From positions 1,302,001 to 1,366,000 of the forward strand of contig NZ_CP115920.1 of the NCBI RefSeq assembly GCF_040412085.2: a stretch of 64,000 bases of DNA. The letters are read 5' to 3'. Shown here one piece after another: positions 28,998 to 38,160 of the stretch. The number at the start of each line of letters is the position of its first letter. Positions within the stretch are counted from its first letter, which is position 1. The position numbers and the translations under genes were made by a program. Under the pieces are notes generated by a model that worked only from the letters and a program-made list of their open reading frames with translations, ran no database searches and was not told where the DNA came from. This stretch comes from Vibrio sp. CB1-14 (GTDB taxonomy: Bacteria > Pseudomonadota > Gammaproteobacteria > Enterobacterales > Vibrionaceae).

Positions 28998-30872
28998 TTA
29001 AGCGCCAGCACACACTTCGGTAAAGCGTGAGCGAGCGTCTTGTGCCGCTAGCGATGATTGCTCTTTGTGTTCTTGTGCTTCAGTGAGAGCACTTAGTGCT
29101 TCTTCAAGCAGCTGTTGAAGCTCTTCAGGGATCGCCTTGCTTTCGTCCCCAGAATGTTCAAGAGCGTAGGCGCGGATGCGTTTTTTCACTTTAAACAGCG
29201 TCTGCATTGCCGCGCGCTCTTCATCGGCAGCGACTTGTGCAACGTCTCGGCACTTCTCAAAGTTCGCAAGCGCAACGCCTTCATGAGACCAAGGATCAAA
29301 CTCAGGTAGGTCTTCAATATTGATGGTTGGTTCGACGTAATCTTCTTGGTGACGAATATCCAGCGTCGTTGCTTTCACAGCGGAAATCATCAGCATTACA
29401 GCAATACCAAGTAGTGGCAGACCACCAACAATGGCAGCAGTTTGTAGTGTACTTAGTCCACCTAGGAACATCAGTACCGCAGGCATAAAGCTTAGCGTGA
29501 ATGCCCAGAATAGACGGTTCCAACGCATAGGTTCTTGAGTCACATCTTTTTGCACCACAGACGCCAGAATATAAGAGATGGAGTCGAACGTGGTTGCGGT
29601 AAAGATAATGCAAAGTAGCGTGAACAGCAGAATGATGAACCAAGAGAATGGCAGCTCTGAAAGCATCGAGAAGATCGCTTTGGTCGCGCCGTGTTCATTC
29701 AAAATACTGACAATGTCGAGTTGCCCAGAAAGCTGTAGCGATAAGCCGTAGTTGCCCAGGATAATAAAGAACAAGAAGCAGCCACATGAACCAAAGAATA
29801 GTGAACCTGCGACCATTTGCTTGATAGTGCGTCCTCTTGAAATTCTGGCTACAAACAGTCCCATACTTGGTGCAAATACTAACCACCAAGCCCAATAGAA
29901 AATAGTCCAGTCTTGTGGGAAATGGGTGTCATCGAAGCTGCCGTAGCCACCGAAGGGCTCTGCCCATGTTGCCATTACAAAGAAGTTTGACATCATGCGG
30001 CCGATTGAGTCTAGGCCAGTCTCTAGAATGAAAATGGTTGGACCCAGCAGCAAAACGATAGCGAGCAGTAGCATCGCACCCCAGAAGTTGATGTTGCTGA
30101 GGATCTTGATGCCTTTTTCCATACCTGCGAAAGAAGAGTAAGCAAAAATCGCAGTACAGATAGCTAACACACCAATTTGGGTATAAGTCGTTTGTGGTAA
30201 GCCAAACAGAACACTCAGACCTTCACTGATAAGCGGTGCCGCCAGACCTAAAGTTGTTGCTGCTCCGCCAAGAAGACCAAAAATAAACAGAACATCAATA
30301 AGCTTACCCAGTGCGCCATTGGTATGCTTTTCGCCAATGACTGGAATCAATGCGCTCGATACCTTAAGGGCAGGTTGCTTACGAACATAGAAGAAGTAAG
30401 CAATAGGCAGTGCTGGGATCAGGTAAATTGCCCAAGCAATCGGTCCCCAGTGGAAGATGCCGTAGGTTGCTGCCCAGCGGATAGCTTCTTCACTGCCTGG
30501 CTCTAGTTGAAATGGTGGTGATTGGTAGTAATACGCCCATTCAATACAGCCCCAATAAAGAATACTGGCACCGATACCGCCACAAAACAGCATGGCAGCC
30601 CAAGATGAGGTCTTAAACTCCGGCGCTTCGTCAGGGTCACCTAGTTTGATTTGGCCAATATCGCTAAAAATGATGAATATCATGAAGAAGAGGGCAGCGA
30701 GGCCAAGTGCTAGATAAAGGAAACCGAACTTGTCGGTCATAATCAGTTTTGCTTGCGCAATGATATCAGCGCCTTGCTCTGGGAACAGGATCAGCGGAAT
30801 GATAACAGCGAGTAAAAGTGCGATAGCGCCAAAAAAGGTTGGCTTATCGATGAGTTTAAAATAACGTTCCAT
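28998..30872 (-). CDS. BCCT family betaine/carnitine/choline-type transporter
   Basis: 624 residues, about 12 TM segments. Family marks: GGIGASILYWGCIEWAYYY (about 98-116), FHWGPIAWAIY, and the aromatic substrate box YWAWWLVFAPSMGLFVARIS followed by RGRTIKQ. Sequence resembles CaiT (STPPFxLEP-like QSPPFQLEPGS, GEKHTNGALGKLID) more than BetP, hinting at a CaiT-like branch, which can be uniporter or antiporter; uptake of a compatible solute is equally possible. The last 115 residues or so form a hydrophilic, helical, coiled-coil-like tail, much longer than that of CaiT and possibly regulatory. A 10-bp direct repeat lies just upstream. Confidence 0.9.
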   Translation of the reverse strand: MERYFKLIDKPTFFGAIALLLAVIIPLILFPEQGADIIAQAKLIMTDKFGFLYLALGLAALFFMIFIIFSDIGQIKLGDPDEAPEFKTSSWAAMLFCGGIGASILYWGCIEWAYYYQSPPFQLEPGSEEAIRWAATYGIFHWGPIAWAIYLIPALPIAYFFYVRKQPALKVSSALIPVIGEKHTNGALGKLIDVLFIFGLLGGAATTLGLAAPLISEGLSVLFGLPQTTYTQIGVLAICTAIFAYSSFAGMEKGIKILSNINFWGAMLLLAIVLLLGPTIFILETGLDSIGRMMSNFFVMATWAEPFGGYGSFDDTHFPQDWTIFYWAWWLVFAPSMGLFVARISRGRTIKQMVAGSLFFGSCGCFLFFIILGNYGLSLQLSGQLDIVSILNEHGATKAIFSMLSELPFSWFIILLFTLLCIIFTATTFDSISYILASVVQKDVTQEPMRWNRLFWAFTLSFMPAVLMFLGGLSTLQTAAIVGGLPLLGIAVMLMISAVKATTLDIRHQEDYVEPTINIEDLPEFDPWSHEGVALANFEKCRDVAQVAADEERAAMQTLFKVKKRIRAYALEHSGDESKAIPEELQQLLEEALSALTEAQEHKEQSSLAAQDARSRFTEVCAGA

Positions 30873-30890
30873 GCGATGTTTTCTAAGTCA

Positions 30891-30920
30891 AATAACATCA
30901 TTATCATTTGAATAACATCA
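30891..30920. repeat. 10-bp direct repeat at 20-bp spacing upstream of the BCCT gene
   Basis: AATAACATCA at 30891-30900 and again at 30911-30920. The start-to-start distance of 20 bp is about two helical turns, so both copies face the same side of DNA, as in operators bound by dimers or response regulators. The first copy is 18 bp before the start codon. Confidence 0.7.
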
Positions 30921-30966
30921 CACGCTCAAATCTGGTTATCTATCGTGACAACAAAAGAGCGTTGTT

Positions 30967-31353
30967 TTATACCAAGGCGAGTATTAACGCCCCAACGGTG
31001 ATGGCTGCAGATGCATACTGACCCGCCGAGTAGGACGAATCTTTTTGCTCTTCGAGATCGTCAGGGTGATCCATGCCTAGTGCACCATGTGCAAAAGAGG
31101 TTACCGTCTTACCCATGCCATCGTCTTCATCTTTATCCGTTGCTTTATCGGTATTGTTAGGCTTTGGTGTTGCTGACTCTTCTTGTTCAAATAGCGCTTT
31201 TGCTTGCGGTGAGATAGAGACACTGTCGCCACCACGTTCACCTTGCGGTGTCGGCAAAGTATTGCCACTAGATTCTGCCTGTTTGATGGTGTTTGCTGCG
31301 GCACTGCCAAGTTGATTGGTTGGCGCAGACATGCCGGAATTGACGCTCTGCAT
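30967..31353 (-). CDS. Small protein with C-terminal membrane tail, unknown function
   Basis: 128 residues from an ATG at 31353 (GGAG six bases upstream); a TTG at 31377 is a poorer start. No N-terminal signal peptide. The first 100 residues are hydrophilic and probably disordered (Q/N/S-rich, then NNTDKATDKDEDD), with VSISPQAKALFEQEE at about 44-58, a pattern seen in several small flagellar/regulatory proteins but not diagnostic. The last 17-19 residues (QYASAAITVGALILALV) are hydrophobic and end at the stop, so the protein looks C-tail-anchored. I do not recognise the family. It is 94 bp upstream of the BCCT gene on the same strand. Confidence 0.7.
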   Translation of the reverse strand: MQSVNSGMSAPTNQLGSAAANTIKQAESSGNTLPTPQGERGGDSVSISPQAKALFEQEESATPKPNNTDKATDKDEDDGMGKTVTSFAHGALGMDHPDDLEEQKDSSYSAGQYASAAITVGALILALV

Positions 31354-31457
31354 AGCTATCTCCATTTGTGCTATCAATTACTATGTCGTCATTTATGGCA
31401 AAATCTTTATAAAAATTTCTCTAGGTGAGACATAGAACCTGTTTATCATTGATAGCT

Positions 31458-31493
31458 AAGCAATAAGTACGCCAAAAAGCGGACTTATTGCTT
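31458..31493 (-). terminator. Strong hairpin after the ChaN gene
   Basis: AAGCAATAAGT / ACTTATTGCTT, 11 bp perfect, extended inward by CGC / GCG after one mismatch, loop CAAAAA. It lies just past the stop of the lipoprotein gene on the minus strand. No T-tract follows, so it may be an mRNA-stabilising 3' hairpin rather than a terminator. Confidence 0.5.
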
Positions 31494-31501
31494 CAAACGC
31501 G

Positions 31502-32446
31502 CTAGTCACAGGTGAGCGTGTCACTACGTTTATGTAGGTGCTTATAGGCTTGCATTTGGTTCTCTTTTTGCACATATCGAACCGGTGGCGCGAGAACCGA
31601 GAGTTGAAAATCTCTTGAGTCACTGGTTATATCTGTGACCGGAGTAATGACGGCGATGTTAAGGTTAGGTGCTAGAGCTTGTATTTGCGCTGCTGTTCCG
31701 AGAGCGTTTTCGGTGTGAAACTTACCAGCAATGTGCATGACTTGCGTACCTGGGTGCTGGTTGATGTAGTCAACGATGCTCTCTGCCATGGTAGCGTCCC
31801 ACGTCAACTGAGCGGCATATTGGCGCTCAGTTTGCTCACTATCGCCATGGTGCATTGAGGCCATGAACTTGTCTTTGTAGGCTGAAGAGGAGGTATCAAT
31901 GCGCTTTGCAACTAAAGTTCGCTCATTACTGTCCAACTTTTCTAAGTAGTTAAGTCCTTCACGCCCTATACAGCGAACAAAGCTCTTAGGTGCATTACTG
32001 GCAATGATATCGAGTTGGTTTTGCTTAGCAAGTTCCACAAGCGGTCGATAATCGCTTTCATAGTTTGGCCACGCGTTTCCTTCGCGTATCAGCATTTGTT
32101 CGCCAATTTCTGATTTCAAATATTGATCGACAATAGGCTGCTTATCTCGAGTGAACTGTTCCATCGAAAGCGCAAGCTTGGCGTTGTTGTTTACAAGCTG
32201 TTTTAGAAGATTGGTCTGAAAGCGATGCACGCCACTGTGCGTATGCCACTCTCCAATGAGGATAACATCGGCACTTTTTAGGTCGACCGGTAATGATGAA
32301 AGCGAAACCGCTAAGCCTTGTGGAGAATACAGCTGATAATCGTAGAAGGAATTAACGGATTGAGCTGGCTTGGACAGGTCATTTGAAGGTGCGCTGCTAC
32401 AACCGGCGAGCAGAGCGAGTGACAGGGCGATAGGGTAAGCTTTCAT
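31502..32446 (-). CDS. ChaN/DUF399 family lipoprotein
   Basis: 314 residues. Signal peptide with lipobox LLAGC, lipid-modified C16, so an envelope lipoprotein. The motif VILIGEWHTHSGVHRFQTNLL (about 61-81) and HIAGKFHTENALG near 238-250 are the conserved ChaN parts. Campylobacter ChaN binds haem between two subunits; related proteins are linked to iron uptake or to a peptidase-like EreA/ChaN fold. No haem-transport genes are next to it. Substrate is not predictable. A GAG lies close before the ATG. Confidence 0.85.
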   Translation of the reverse strand: MKAYPIALSLALLAGCSSAPSNDLSKPAQSVNSFYDYQLYSPQGLAVSLSSLPVDLKSADVILIGEWHTHSGVHRFQTNLLKQLVNNNAKLALSMEQFTRDKQPIVDQYLKSEIGEQMLIREGNAWPNYESDYRPLVELAKQNQLDIIASNAPKSFVRCIGREGLNYLEKLDSNERTLVAKRIDTSSSAYKDKFMASMHHGDSEQTERQYAAQLTWDATMAESIVDYINQHPGTQVMHIAGKFHTENALGTAAQIQALAPNLNIAVITPVTDITSDSRDFQLSVLAPPVRYVQKENQMQAYKHLHKRSDTLTCD

Positions 32447-32462
32447 AGGGACTCTCTTTAAT

Positions 32463-32489
32463 AAAAAATAGCCTTCAATGGAAGGCTAT
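32463..32489 (-). terminator. Terminator of rlmA
   Basis: On the minus strand: stem ATAGCCTTC / GAAGGCTAT with loop CATT, followed by TTTTTATT. It lies 84 bp past the rlmA stop and 17 bp before the ChaN gene start. Confidence 0.88.
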
Positions 32490-32572
32490 CTTGAAAGTAC
32501 TATGGTAAACGAGAACCGCGCGTGACTCAACGCAATTGAAAATTAATATCATTACCAATTGGAGTTTTGGTT

Positions 32573-33391
32573 TTAACTCTTGCGATATACTCTTACCATA
32601 AAATCGGCACGACAGTCGAAGTGCTCGGTCTGTTGCAGCTTCTCTCTTAGCTCTTGGCTAGCTTTCCAAGCAAATGGTGTCATTTGCAAAAGGTCATACG
32701 CTTGCTGGCCGTTAAGGTTCATTGTGTAGTCGAGCTTAGCCTCAGAAACTAGGTCGAAACCTTCAATCACTTCAGCAGCTTCATCGTGAAGTCTCACATC
32801 TTGATAGATAAGTTCGCGAAGCTCATATAAGTGATGACTGCCTGGCGTGACCGTAATCATCAGTCCGTTAGCTTCGATACAGCGGCTCAGCTCGTCATGT
32901 TTGCACGGCGCATAAATACGAATCACCGCGGCAAGACTCTCTTCAGAAAAAGGTAGCTTATGACTAGAGGCAACGCAAAAATTAACCTTGTCGTAGCGCT
33001 TAGAACCGTAGCGAACCGCGACTTTGGAAATATCGAGGCCATAGACGGCAAAGTCGGGATTATCGCCTGTCAGCTCGTCGGCAAAGTAGCTGGTGTAGTA
33101 CCCTTCGCCACAACCGATATCAAGGATATTGCCTTTAGTTACGGTTAAAGATGAACCCAATATGTCGGCGACTTTATCTCTCATGGGAGCGTAGAAGTCG
33201 TGTGCTAGGAATGTGCGCCTTGCCTGCATCATCTCTTTGTTGTCACCTGGATCTTTTGAGCGCTTGTGTTGCACAGGCATAAGATTGACATAACCTTCTT
33301 TGGCTTTGTCGAACTGGTGATTATTGCTACAGCGATAACTGCGCTCGTCTAGAGCGAGTGGCTGCTGACACAGAGGGCATTGATAAGACAT
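32573..33391 (-). CDS. rlmA: 23S rRNA (guanine-745 N1)-methyltransferase
   Basis: 272 residues. It methylates G745 in helix 35 of 23S rRNA with SAM. N-terminal zinc finger C5, C8, C21, H25 (CPLCQQPL...RCSNNHQF), then the linker VNLMPVQHKRSKDPGDNKEM, which is diagnostic for RlmA, and the Rossmann SAM motif ILDIGCGEGYYT (about 93-104). The reading frame is clean. No normal Shine-Dalgarno precedes the ATG: the start codon abuts a long palindrome (separate entry). Confidence 0.95.
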   Translation of the reverse strand: MSYQCPLCQQPLALDERSYRCSNNHQFDKAKEGYVNLMPVQHKRSKDPGDNKEMMQARRTFLAHDFYAPMRDKVADILGSSLTVTKGNILDIGCGEGYYTSYFADELTGDNPDFAVYGLDISKVAVRYGSKRYDKVNFCVASSHKLPFSEESLAAVIRIYAPCKHDELSRCIEANGLMITVTPGSHHLYELRELIYQDVRLHDEAAEVIEGFDLVSEAKLDYTMNLNGQQAYDLLQMTPFAWKASQELREKLQQTEHFDCRADFMVRVYRKS

Positions 33392-33392
33392 A

Positions 33393-33427
33393 GGTTAGAC
33401 TCGACGAAAATTTTCGTAAGTCTAACC
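33393..33427 (-). promoter_or_regulatory. Long hyphenated palindrome flush with the rlmA start codon
   Basis: GGTTAGACT ... AGTCTAACC arms (9 bp, perfect) enclose a perfect ACGAAAATTTTCGT palindrome, with only CG versus T unpaired between them. As RNA it would fold into a hairpin of about 16 bp whose foot ends one base before the ATG. The only Shine-Dalgarno-like bases (GAG) lie in the stem, so ribosome access would be restricted. No T-tract follows, so it is not a classical terminator. Confidence 0.7.
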
Positions 33428-33479
33428 ATATCAAGGAAGGGAAGCAATTCAGTCGGCTGAATTCCTTCAGGTTGGCAGA

Positions 33480-34364
33480 TTACTTGATGAAAATCTGTGT
33501 CGCTAATTGGTGGCTTTCACCGGGTGCAAGCTCTTTGCCAGCTTCCAGTGAGTCAGCATGAAGTGTTGACTCAATACAGAACATGCTGAGGTAGCCGTCA
33601 TTGTTCATGTCACCCATAGATTCCGCACCTTGTTTCCAAGGGTTCCAAAGTACTGCTGAGTTGTCGCCGCTATTGCATACTGCCAGCTTGCGATCGAATG
33701 CATTGTCATGCAGTACGATTTCATCAGATGGAGCTGTGTAAACGCGGTCGATGGTATCGGAAAGGGTAAGCACCTCTTGGCCTTCACACATTTTGCCATC
33801 AAGTAAGCCATCAATGTAGCTAGAGCCCATGCCAGTCACTTCCATCTTCTCGATGTCACCTAGATTGAGGTAGGTGTGCAGAGCGCCAGAGAAACGCCAC
33901 GAAGTGGTGTCAGTGTTGGTGATGTTTAGCGATACATTTAATGAATCGCTCACTTCCACGTTTAAGACCAATTGGAATTTATGTGGCCAGATATCACGGG
34001 TAGCGTCAGTGTCGGTCAGGCCAAGGCTAACAATTACACCTTGTTCATTTTCGCGGTGCTCAATGAGCTCCCAAGTACTGTTGCGCGCAAAACCGTGAGC
34101 CGGTGCTGCTACTCGGCCAAACCAAGGCCAACAAATTGGAATACCACCGCGCAGTGCCGCTTTGTTGTCAAAGATGGCGTCTTTGCTCATCCAAATCAGA
34201 TCTTCTTGGCCTGCTGGCTTAAATGAAATGACATGGCCACCGTGTAGAGAGATGGCAGCTGAAGCTTTAGGGTGAAGAACGCGAACCACTTTATTGTCAC
34301 CAATTTGAGCGATAGTGACATAGTCAGAGAGAGCGGTCAGGGTAGGTAAAACAGACAAATCCAT
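33480..34364 (-). CDS. yeaD: D-hexose-6-phosphate mutarotase
   Basis: 294 residues. Galactose-mutarotase-fold protein that interconverts anomers of hexose 6-phosphates. Family marks: LHGGHVISFKPAGQEDLIWMS (about 39-59), RGGIPICWPWFG, AHGFARNSTWEL, and CIESTLHADS near the C terminus. E. coli yeaD also lies beside gapA. Between gapA and yeaD is a terminator, so yeaD has its own promoter or depends on read-through. Confidence 0.94.
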   Translation of the reverse strand: MDLSVLPTLTALSDYVTIAQIGDNKVVRVLHPKASAAISLHGGHVISFKPAGQEDLIWMSKDAIFDNKAALRGGIPICWPWFGRVAAPAHGFARNSTWELIEHRENEQGVIVSLGLTDTDATRDIWPHKFQLVLNVEVSDSLNVSLNITNTDTTSWRFSGALHTYLNLGDIEKMEVTGMGSSYIDGLLDGKMCEGQEVLTLSDTIDRVYTAPSDEIVLHDNAFDRKLAVCNSGDNSAVLWNPWKQGAESMGDMNNDGYLSMFCIESTLHADSLEAGKELAPGESHQLATQIFIK

Positions 34365-34446
34365 AGTGTAACTTCCTAGGTTAAGTCTCTGGTTCCTAGG
34401 GCGAGGGGATAGCTCCCAGGTGTCGATTGGACCCAGAAACAGATAC

Positions 34447-34475
34447 TAAAAAGGCGACCCTATGAGTCGCCTTTA
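34447..34475 (-). terminator. Terminator of gapA
   Basis: On the minus strand: stem AAAGGCGAC / GTCGCCTTT with a seven-base loop, followed by TTTAG. It lies about 30 bp past the gapA stop. Confidence 0.85.
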
Positions 34476-34502
34476 TTACAAATATTCAGCTAAAAGCTTA
34501 CA

Positions 34503-35836
<1,334 letters not shown>

Positions 35837-36259
35837 ATGACTGGGGAAAACAAAAATAGAGCCAAGCCAGACCAACACTGGCGTGAGACGCTAACCGATG
35901 AGCAGTATCGTGTTTGTCGCCAACAAGGTACCGAGGCTCCATTTACCGGGACACTGCTTCATAATAAGGACACAGGGCTATACCACTGTACCTGTTGTCA
36001 GGCCGAACTGTTTCGGTCAGAAAACAAGTATGACTCAGGGTGTGGGTGGCCAAGCTTTGATGAGCCTGTCAGTGAGTCCGCGATTCGTTATATAGACGAT
36101 CACAGTCACGGTATGACACGTGTTGAAATACGCTGCAGTGCTTGCGACAGTCATTTAGGCCATGTATTTGAAGACGGGCCTCAAACTACAGGGCAGCGCT
36201 TTTGCGTCAACTCTGTGTCGTTAATTTTCAACAAAACTGATCAAGACTCCGTAAATTAG
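35837..36259 (+). CDS. msrB: Peptide-methionine (R)-S-oxide reductase
   Basis: 140 residues. It repairs the R isomer of methionine sulfoxide. Zinc-binding pairs C51/C54 (CTCC) and C100/C103 (CSAC), substrate motif [12 protein letters not shown], and catalytic C123 in [10 protein letters not shown]69 in SGCGWPSF sits where the resolving Cys is found. AAAGGAG eight bases or fewer before the ATG is a strong ribosome site. It is divergent from gapA, an arrangement shared with enterics where msrB neighbours gapA. Confidence 0.96.
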   Translation: MTGENKNRAKPDQHWRETLTDEQYRVCRQQGTEAPFTGTLLHNKDTGLYHCTCCQAELFRSENKYDSGCGWPSFDEPVSESAIRYIDDHSHGMTRVEIRCSACDSHLGHVFEDGPQTTGQRFCVNSVSLIFNKTDQDSVN

Positions 36260-36282
36260 TCACTAGCTGTACCATTCTTTCA

Positions 36283-36325
36283 TATCTGTCTTATCTGTCT
36301 TATCTGTCTTATCTGTCTTATCTGT
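36283..36325. repeat. 9-bp tandem repeat (about 4.8 copies)
   Basis: The unit TATCTGTCT is repeated without error four times (36283-36318), then TATCTGT. It starts 24 bp after the msrB stop and precedes a hairpin. Perfect short repeats of this kind vary in copy number between strains. Confidence 0.97.
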
Positions 36326-36331
36326 TCGCGT

Positions 36332-36356
36332 CGTTGGGTGTTTACCACACCCAACG
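36332..36356 (+). terminator. Hairpin after msrB, possible terminator
   Basis: Stem CGTTGGGTGT / ACACCCAACG, 10 bp perfect, loop TTACC. Only ATTCC follows, so a U-tract is missing. The tandem repeat lies between it and the msrB stop. Confidence 0.45.
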
Positions 36357-36489
36357 ATTCCTGAAGCCATTCTTGCTCTATTTTTGCTCTATGATGACAT
36401 TGTAAAAGCGTGAGCTTCTAGAATGCGCCCAACATTACATTCATAAGCTCTTTGCATTAAGCAAGAGCAGCAAACACAAGAACACCAGT

Positions 36490-37053
36490 ATGAAAAACAC
36501 ACCGTTTATCGTTGCCCTTGTTGCAGCGTTATTTATGAGCCCTTCTTTTGCAAACACGACCGCTGGTGGCGAAGAGCAGTGGCAAATTGTAGAAGAGGAT
36601 CAAGCAGCAGCGCCATCTTCCGCATCAACATCAAAGCAGCCTGCAACGAAACAGACTGCATCTACGCAAAAATCTAAGTCAAGTTCTGGCTCGTCATCTC
36701 GCCGTGGTGGTAATTCAGGATTCAAACTTGGTATGGGTCTAGATCAAGGGCTAAGCATTGTTGGTCAGATCAACAATACGATTAACTTTGCGGTTGGTAA
36801 CGATGGCATTGCTGCAGATTACATCTTTAATCGTGGCAGCTTTGGTGGCGATGTGCCTTTTAATTGGTATGCAGGTGTTGGTGGTCAAATCAAACGCTCT
36901 GACAAATTTGGTCCACGCATTGCGCTTGGCGTTGAACTTCCGTTCGCAAGAAACTGGGATGGCTACGCACAGTTAACCCCGAGCCTGATGTTTGACAATA
37001 GTGACCTTAAGTTAGGCATTGGCGCAGGCATTGGCGTTCGCTACAGCTTCTAA
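36490..37053 (+). CDS. Small outer-membrane beta-barrel-like protein, unknown function
   Basis: 187 residues. Signal peptide MKNTPFIVALVAALFMSPSFA (about 1-21). A low-complexity, S/T/Q/K-rich stretch (about 40-78, with SSSGSSSRRGG) precedes a C-terminal region of about 110 residues with alternating hydrophobic strands (FKLGMGLDQGLSIVGQI, AADYIFNRG, FNWYAGVGGQI, PRIALGVELPFA, WDGYAQLTPSLMF, LKLGIGAGIGVRYSF). It ends in F after an aromatic-alternating strand, the usual BAM signal. This looks like a six- to eight-stranded barrel. I do not recognise a family. It stands alone between hairpins. Confidence 0.75.
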   Translation: MKNTPFIVALVAALFMSPSFANTTAGGEEQWQIVEEDQAAAPSSASTSKQPATKQTASTQKSKSSSGSSSRRGGNSGFKLGMGLDQGLSIVGQINNTINFAVGNDGIAADYIFNRGSFGGDVPFNWYAGVGGQIKRSDKFGPRIALGVELPFARNWDGYAQLTPSLMFDNSDLKLGIGAGIGVRYSF

Positions 37054-37070
37054 ATGCCCGATCAGATAAA

Positions 37071-37104
37071 AACAAAGGGAGCTCAACTGAGCTCCCTTTG
37101 TTTG
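37071..37104. terminator. Bidirectional terminator between the barrel gene and the alginate lyase
   Basis: Stem CAAAGGGAGCTC / GAGCTCCCTTTG with loop AACT, 12 bp perfect, followed by TTTG and on the minus strand by TTTTTATC. It serves both converging genes. Confidence 0.92.
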
Positions 37105-37119
37105 TTTAACGGCTAGGGT

Positions 37120-38160
37120 TTATTGATTTAGCTCTAACTGGTAGAAGCTTGCTTTAACATAGTCACCTGCATCCATTCCGCGCCACTCACAAGAGGCGCT
37201 GCTTTTCTTCGTATTACACTGGTTGTATGCGCCCGCTTTGAAATACATCCACGTATTTCCGTAACCTTGGTCAACGTCGTGGCCTTGGTAGTTACCCGCT
37301 TTTAGATCAACATCGAAAGTTTTGACGATTTCGTTATCCGTGCCCGGGTTCTTGGTAAACGTAAGGTGCATCATATCGCCTTCAACGTTCACACTGTATG
37401 AGAAGATTTCACCAAGTTTGATACCCTCTTTTGGATCGACAGATCCTTGTCGCAAGTTGTATTCACCGAATACGTTGTGGCGAATGTCTTTTCTCAGCTT
37501 TTTGCCGTTCTCATCTTTCGCGTTTTGAAGATCTTTGGTTGGGTTCAACTCGTAGTTCCATACCAATGAACCGTGTTCATGTTCAGGGAGCTTACGATAG
37601 ACAATTTTAAGAGGCTCATTTTTAGCCGCATGGATCTGGCCAATCACAACACCAAATGCACCGTTATGACTGTATTTACCGCTTTCACTTACTTGATCAA
37701 CAGACAGTGTCGCCTTTAACTCACCGCCAATCGCACCATATTCAGAGGCATTTGGATGTGAGGCGATAACAAAGTTATTGCTTGGCTCTCCGTAATCAGT
37801 TGCAAGCATAGCGCGCAACTCACTTCGTGTATTTTTACTGTTGGGTGTGGTTGGTGCATCGTTCGGTGCCACAAAAACAACCGCGCCAGACTCTTTGTCC
37901 GTATAGAACCACTCCGGATGTACATAAGGTGTCTTAGTATCACCAAGTTGCTCTTTTGCTATCTCAAGTGTCTTACCTTTGCGTGGTCCTTCGGTAGTGA
38001 GTACTGGTAAATTAATTTTCCAGTTAGTCATATCGAAGTTTTGTGACGGTGCTTTGTTAGGGTCAAGGTTGTATTGGGCTGCAAGTGGAGACTCAGTAGC
38101 CGCAATAGCAGAACCCGCAATAATACTGGTGGCAAGTAGAGTGAGGGGCAATGATTTCAT
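37120..38160 (-). CDS. Secreted alginate lyase, polysaccharide lyase family 7
   Basis: 346 residues from the ATG at 38160, which has AAGGA six bases upstream. Sec signal peptide about 1-21, no lipobox, so exported. The three PL7 signatures are present: RSELR at 112-116, QIH at 175-177 and YFKAGAYNQ at 306-314, which supply the catalytic Arg, Gln, His and Tyr. QIH rather than QVH is associated with activity on guluronate-containing alginate. No carbohydrate-binding module is seen. It is an isolated gene without oligoalginate lyase, transporter or KdgF neighbours. It would allow attack on brown-algal or bacterial alginate outside the cytoplasm. Confidence 0.93.
   Translation of the reverse strand: MKSLPLTLLATSIIAGSAIAATESPLAAQYNLDPNKAPSQNFDMTNWKINLPVLTTEGPRKGKTLEIAKEQLGDTKTPYVHPEWFYTDKESGAVVFVAPNDAPTTPNSKNTRSELRAMLATDYGEPSNNFVIASHPNASEYGAIGGELKATLSVDQVSESGKYSHNGAFGVVIGQIHAAKNEPLKIVYRKLPEHEHGSLVWNYELNPTKDLQNAKDENGKKLRKDIRHNVFGEYNLRQGSVDPKEGIKLGEIFSYSVNVEGDMMHLTFTKNPGTDNEIVKTFDVDLKAGNYQGHDVDQGYGNTWMYFKAGAYNQCNTKKSSASCEWRGMDAGDYVKASFYQLELNQ

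Noticed and set aside
30888..30920. Possible Fur box upstream of the BCCT gene (TGATAATGATG)
   Set aside because: Only one side resembles the 7-1-7 Fur motif; the phased direct repeats explain the pattern better.
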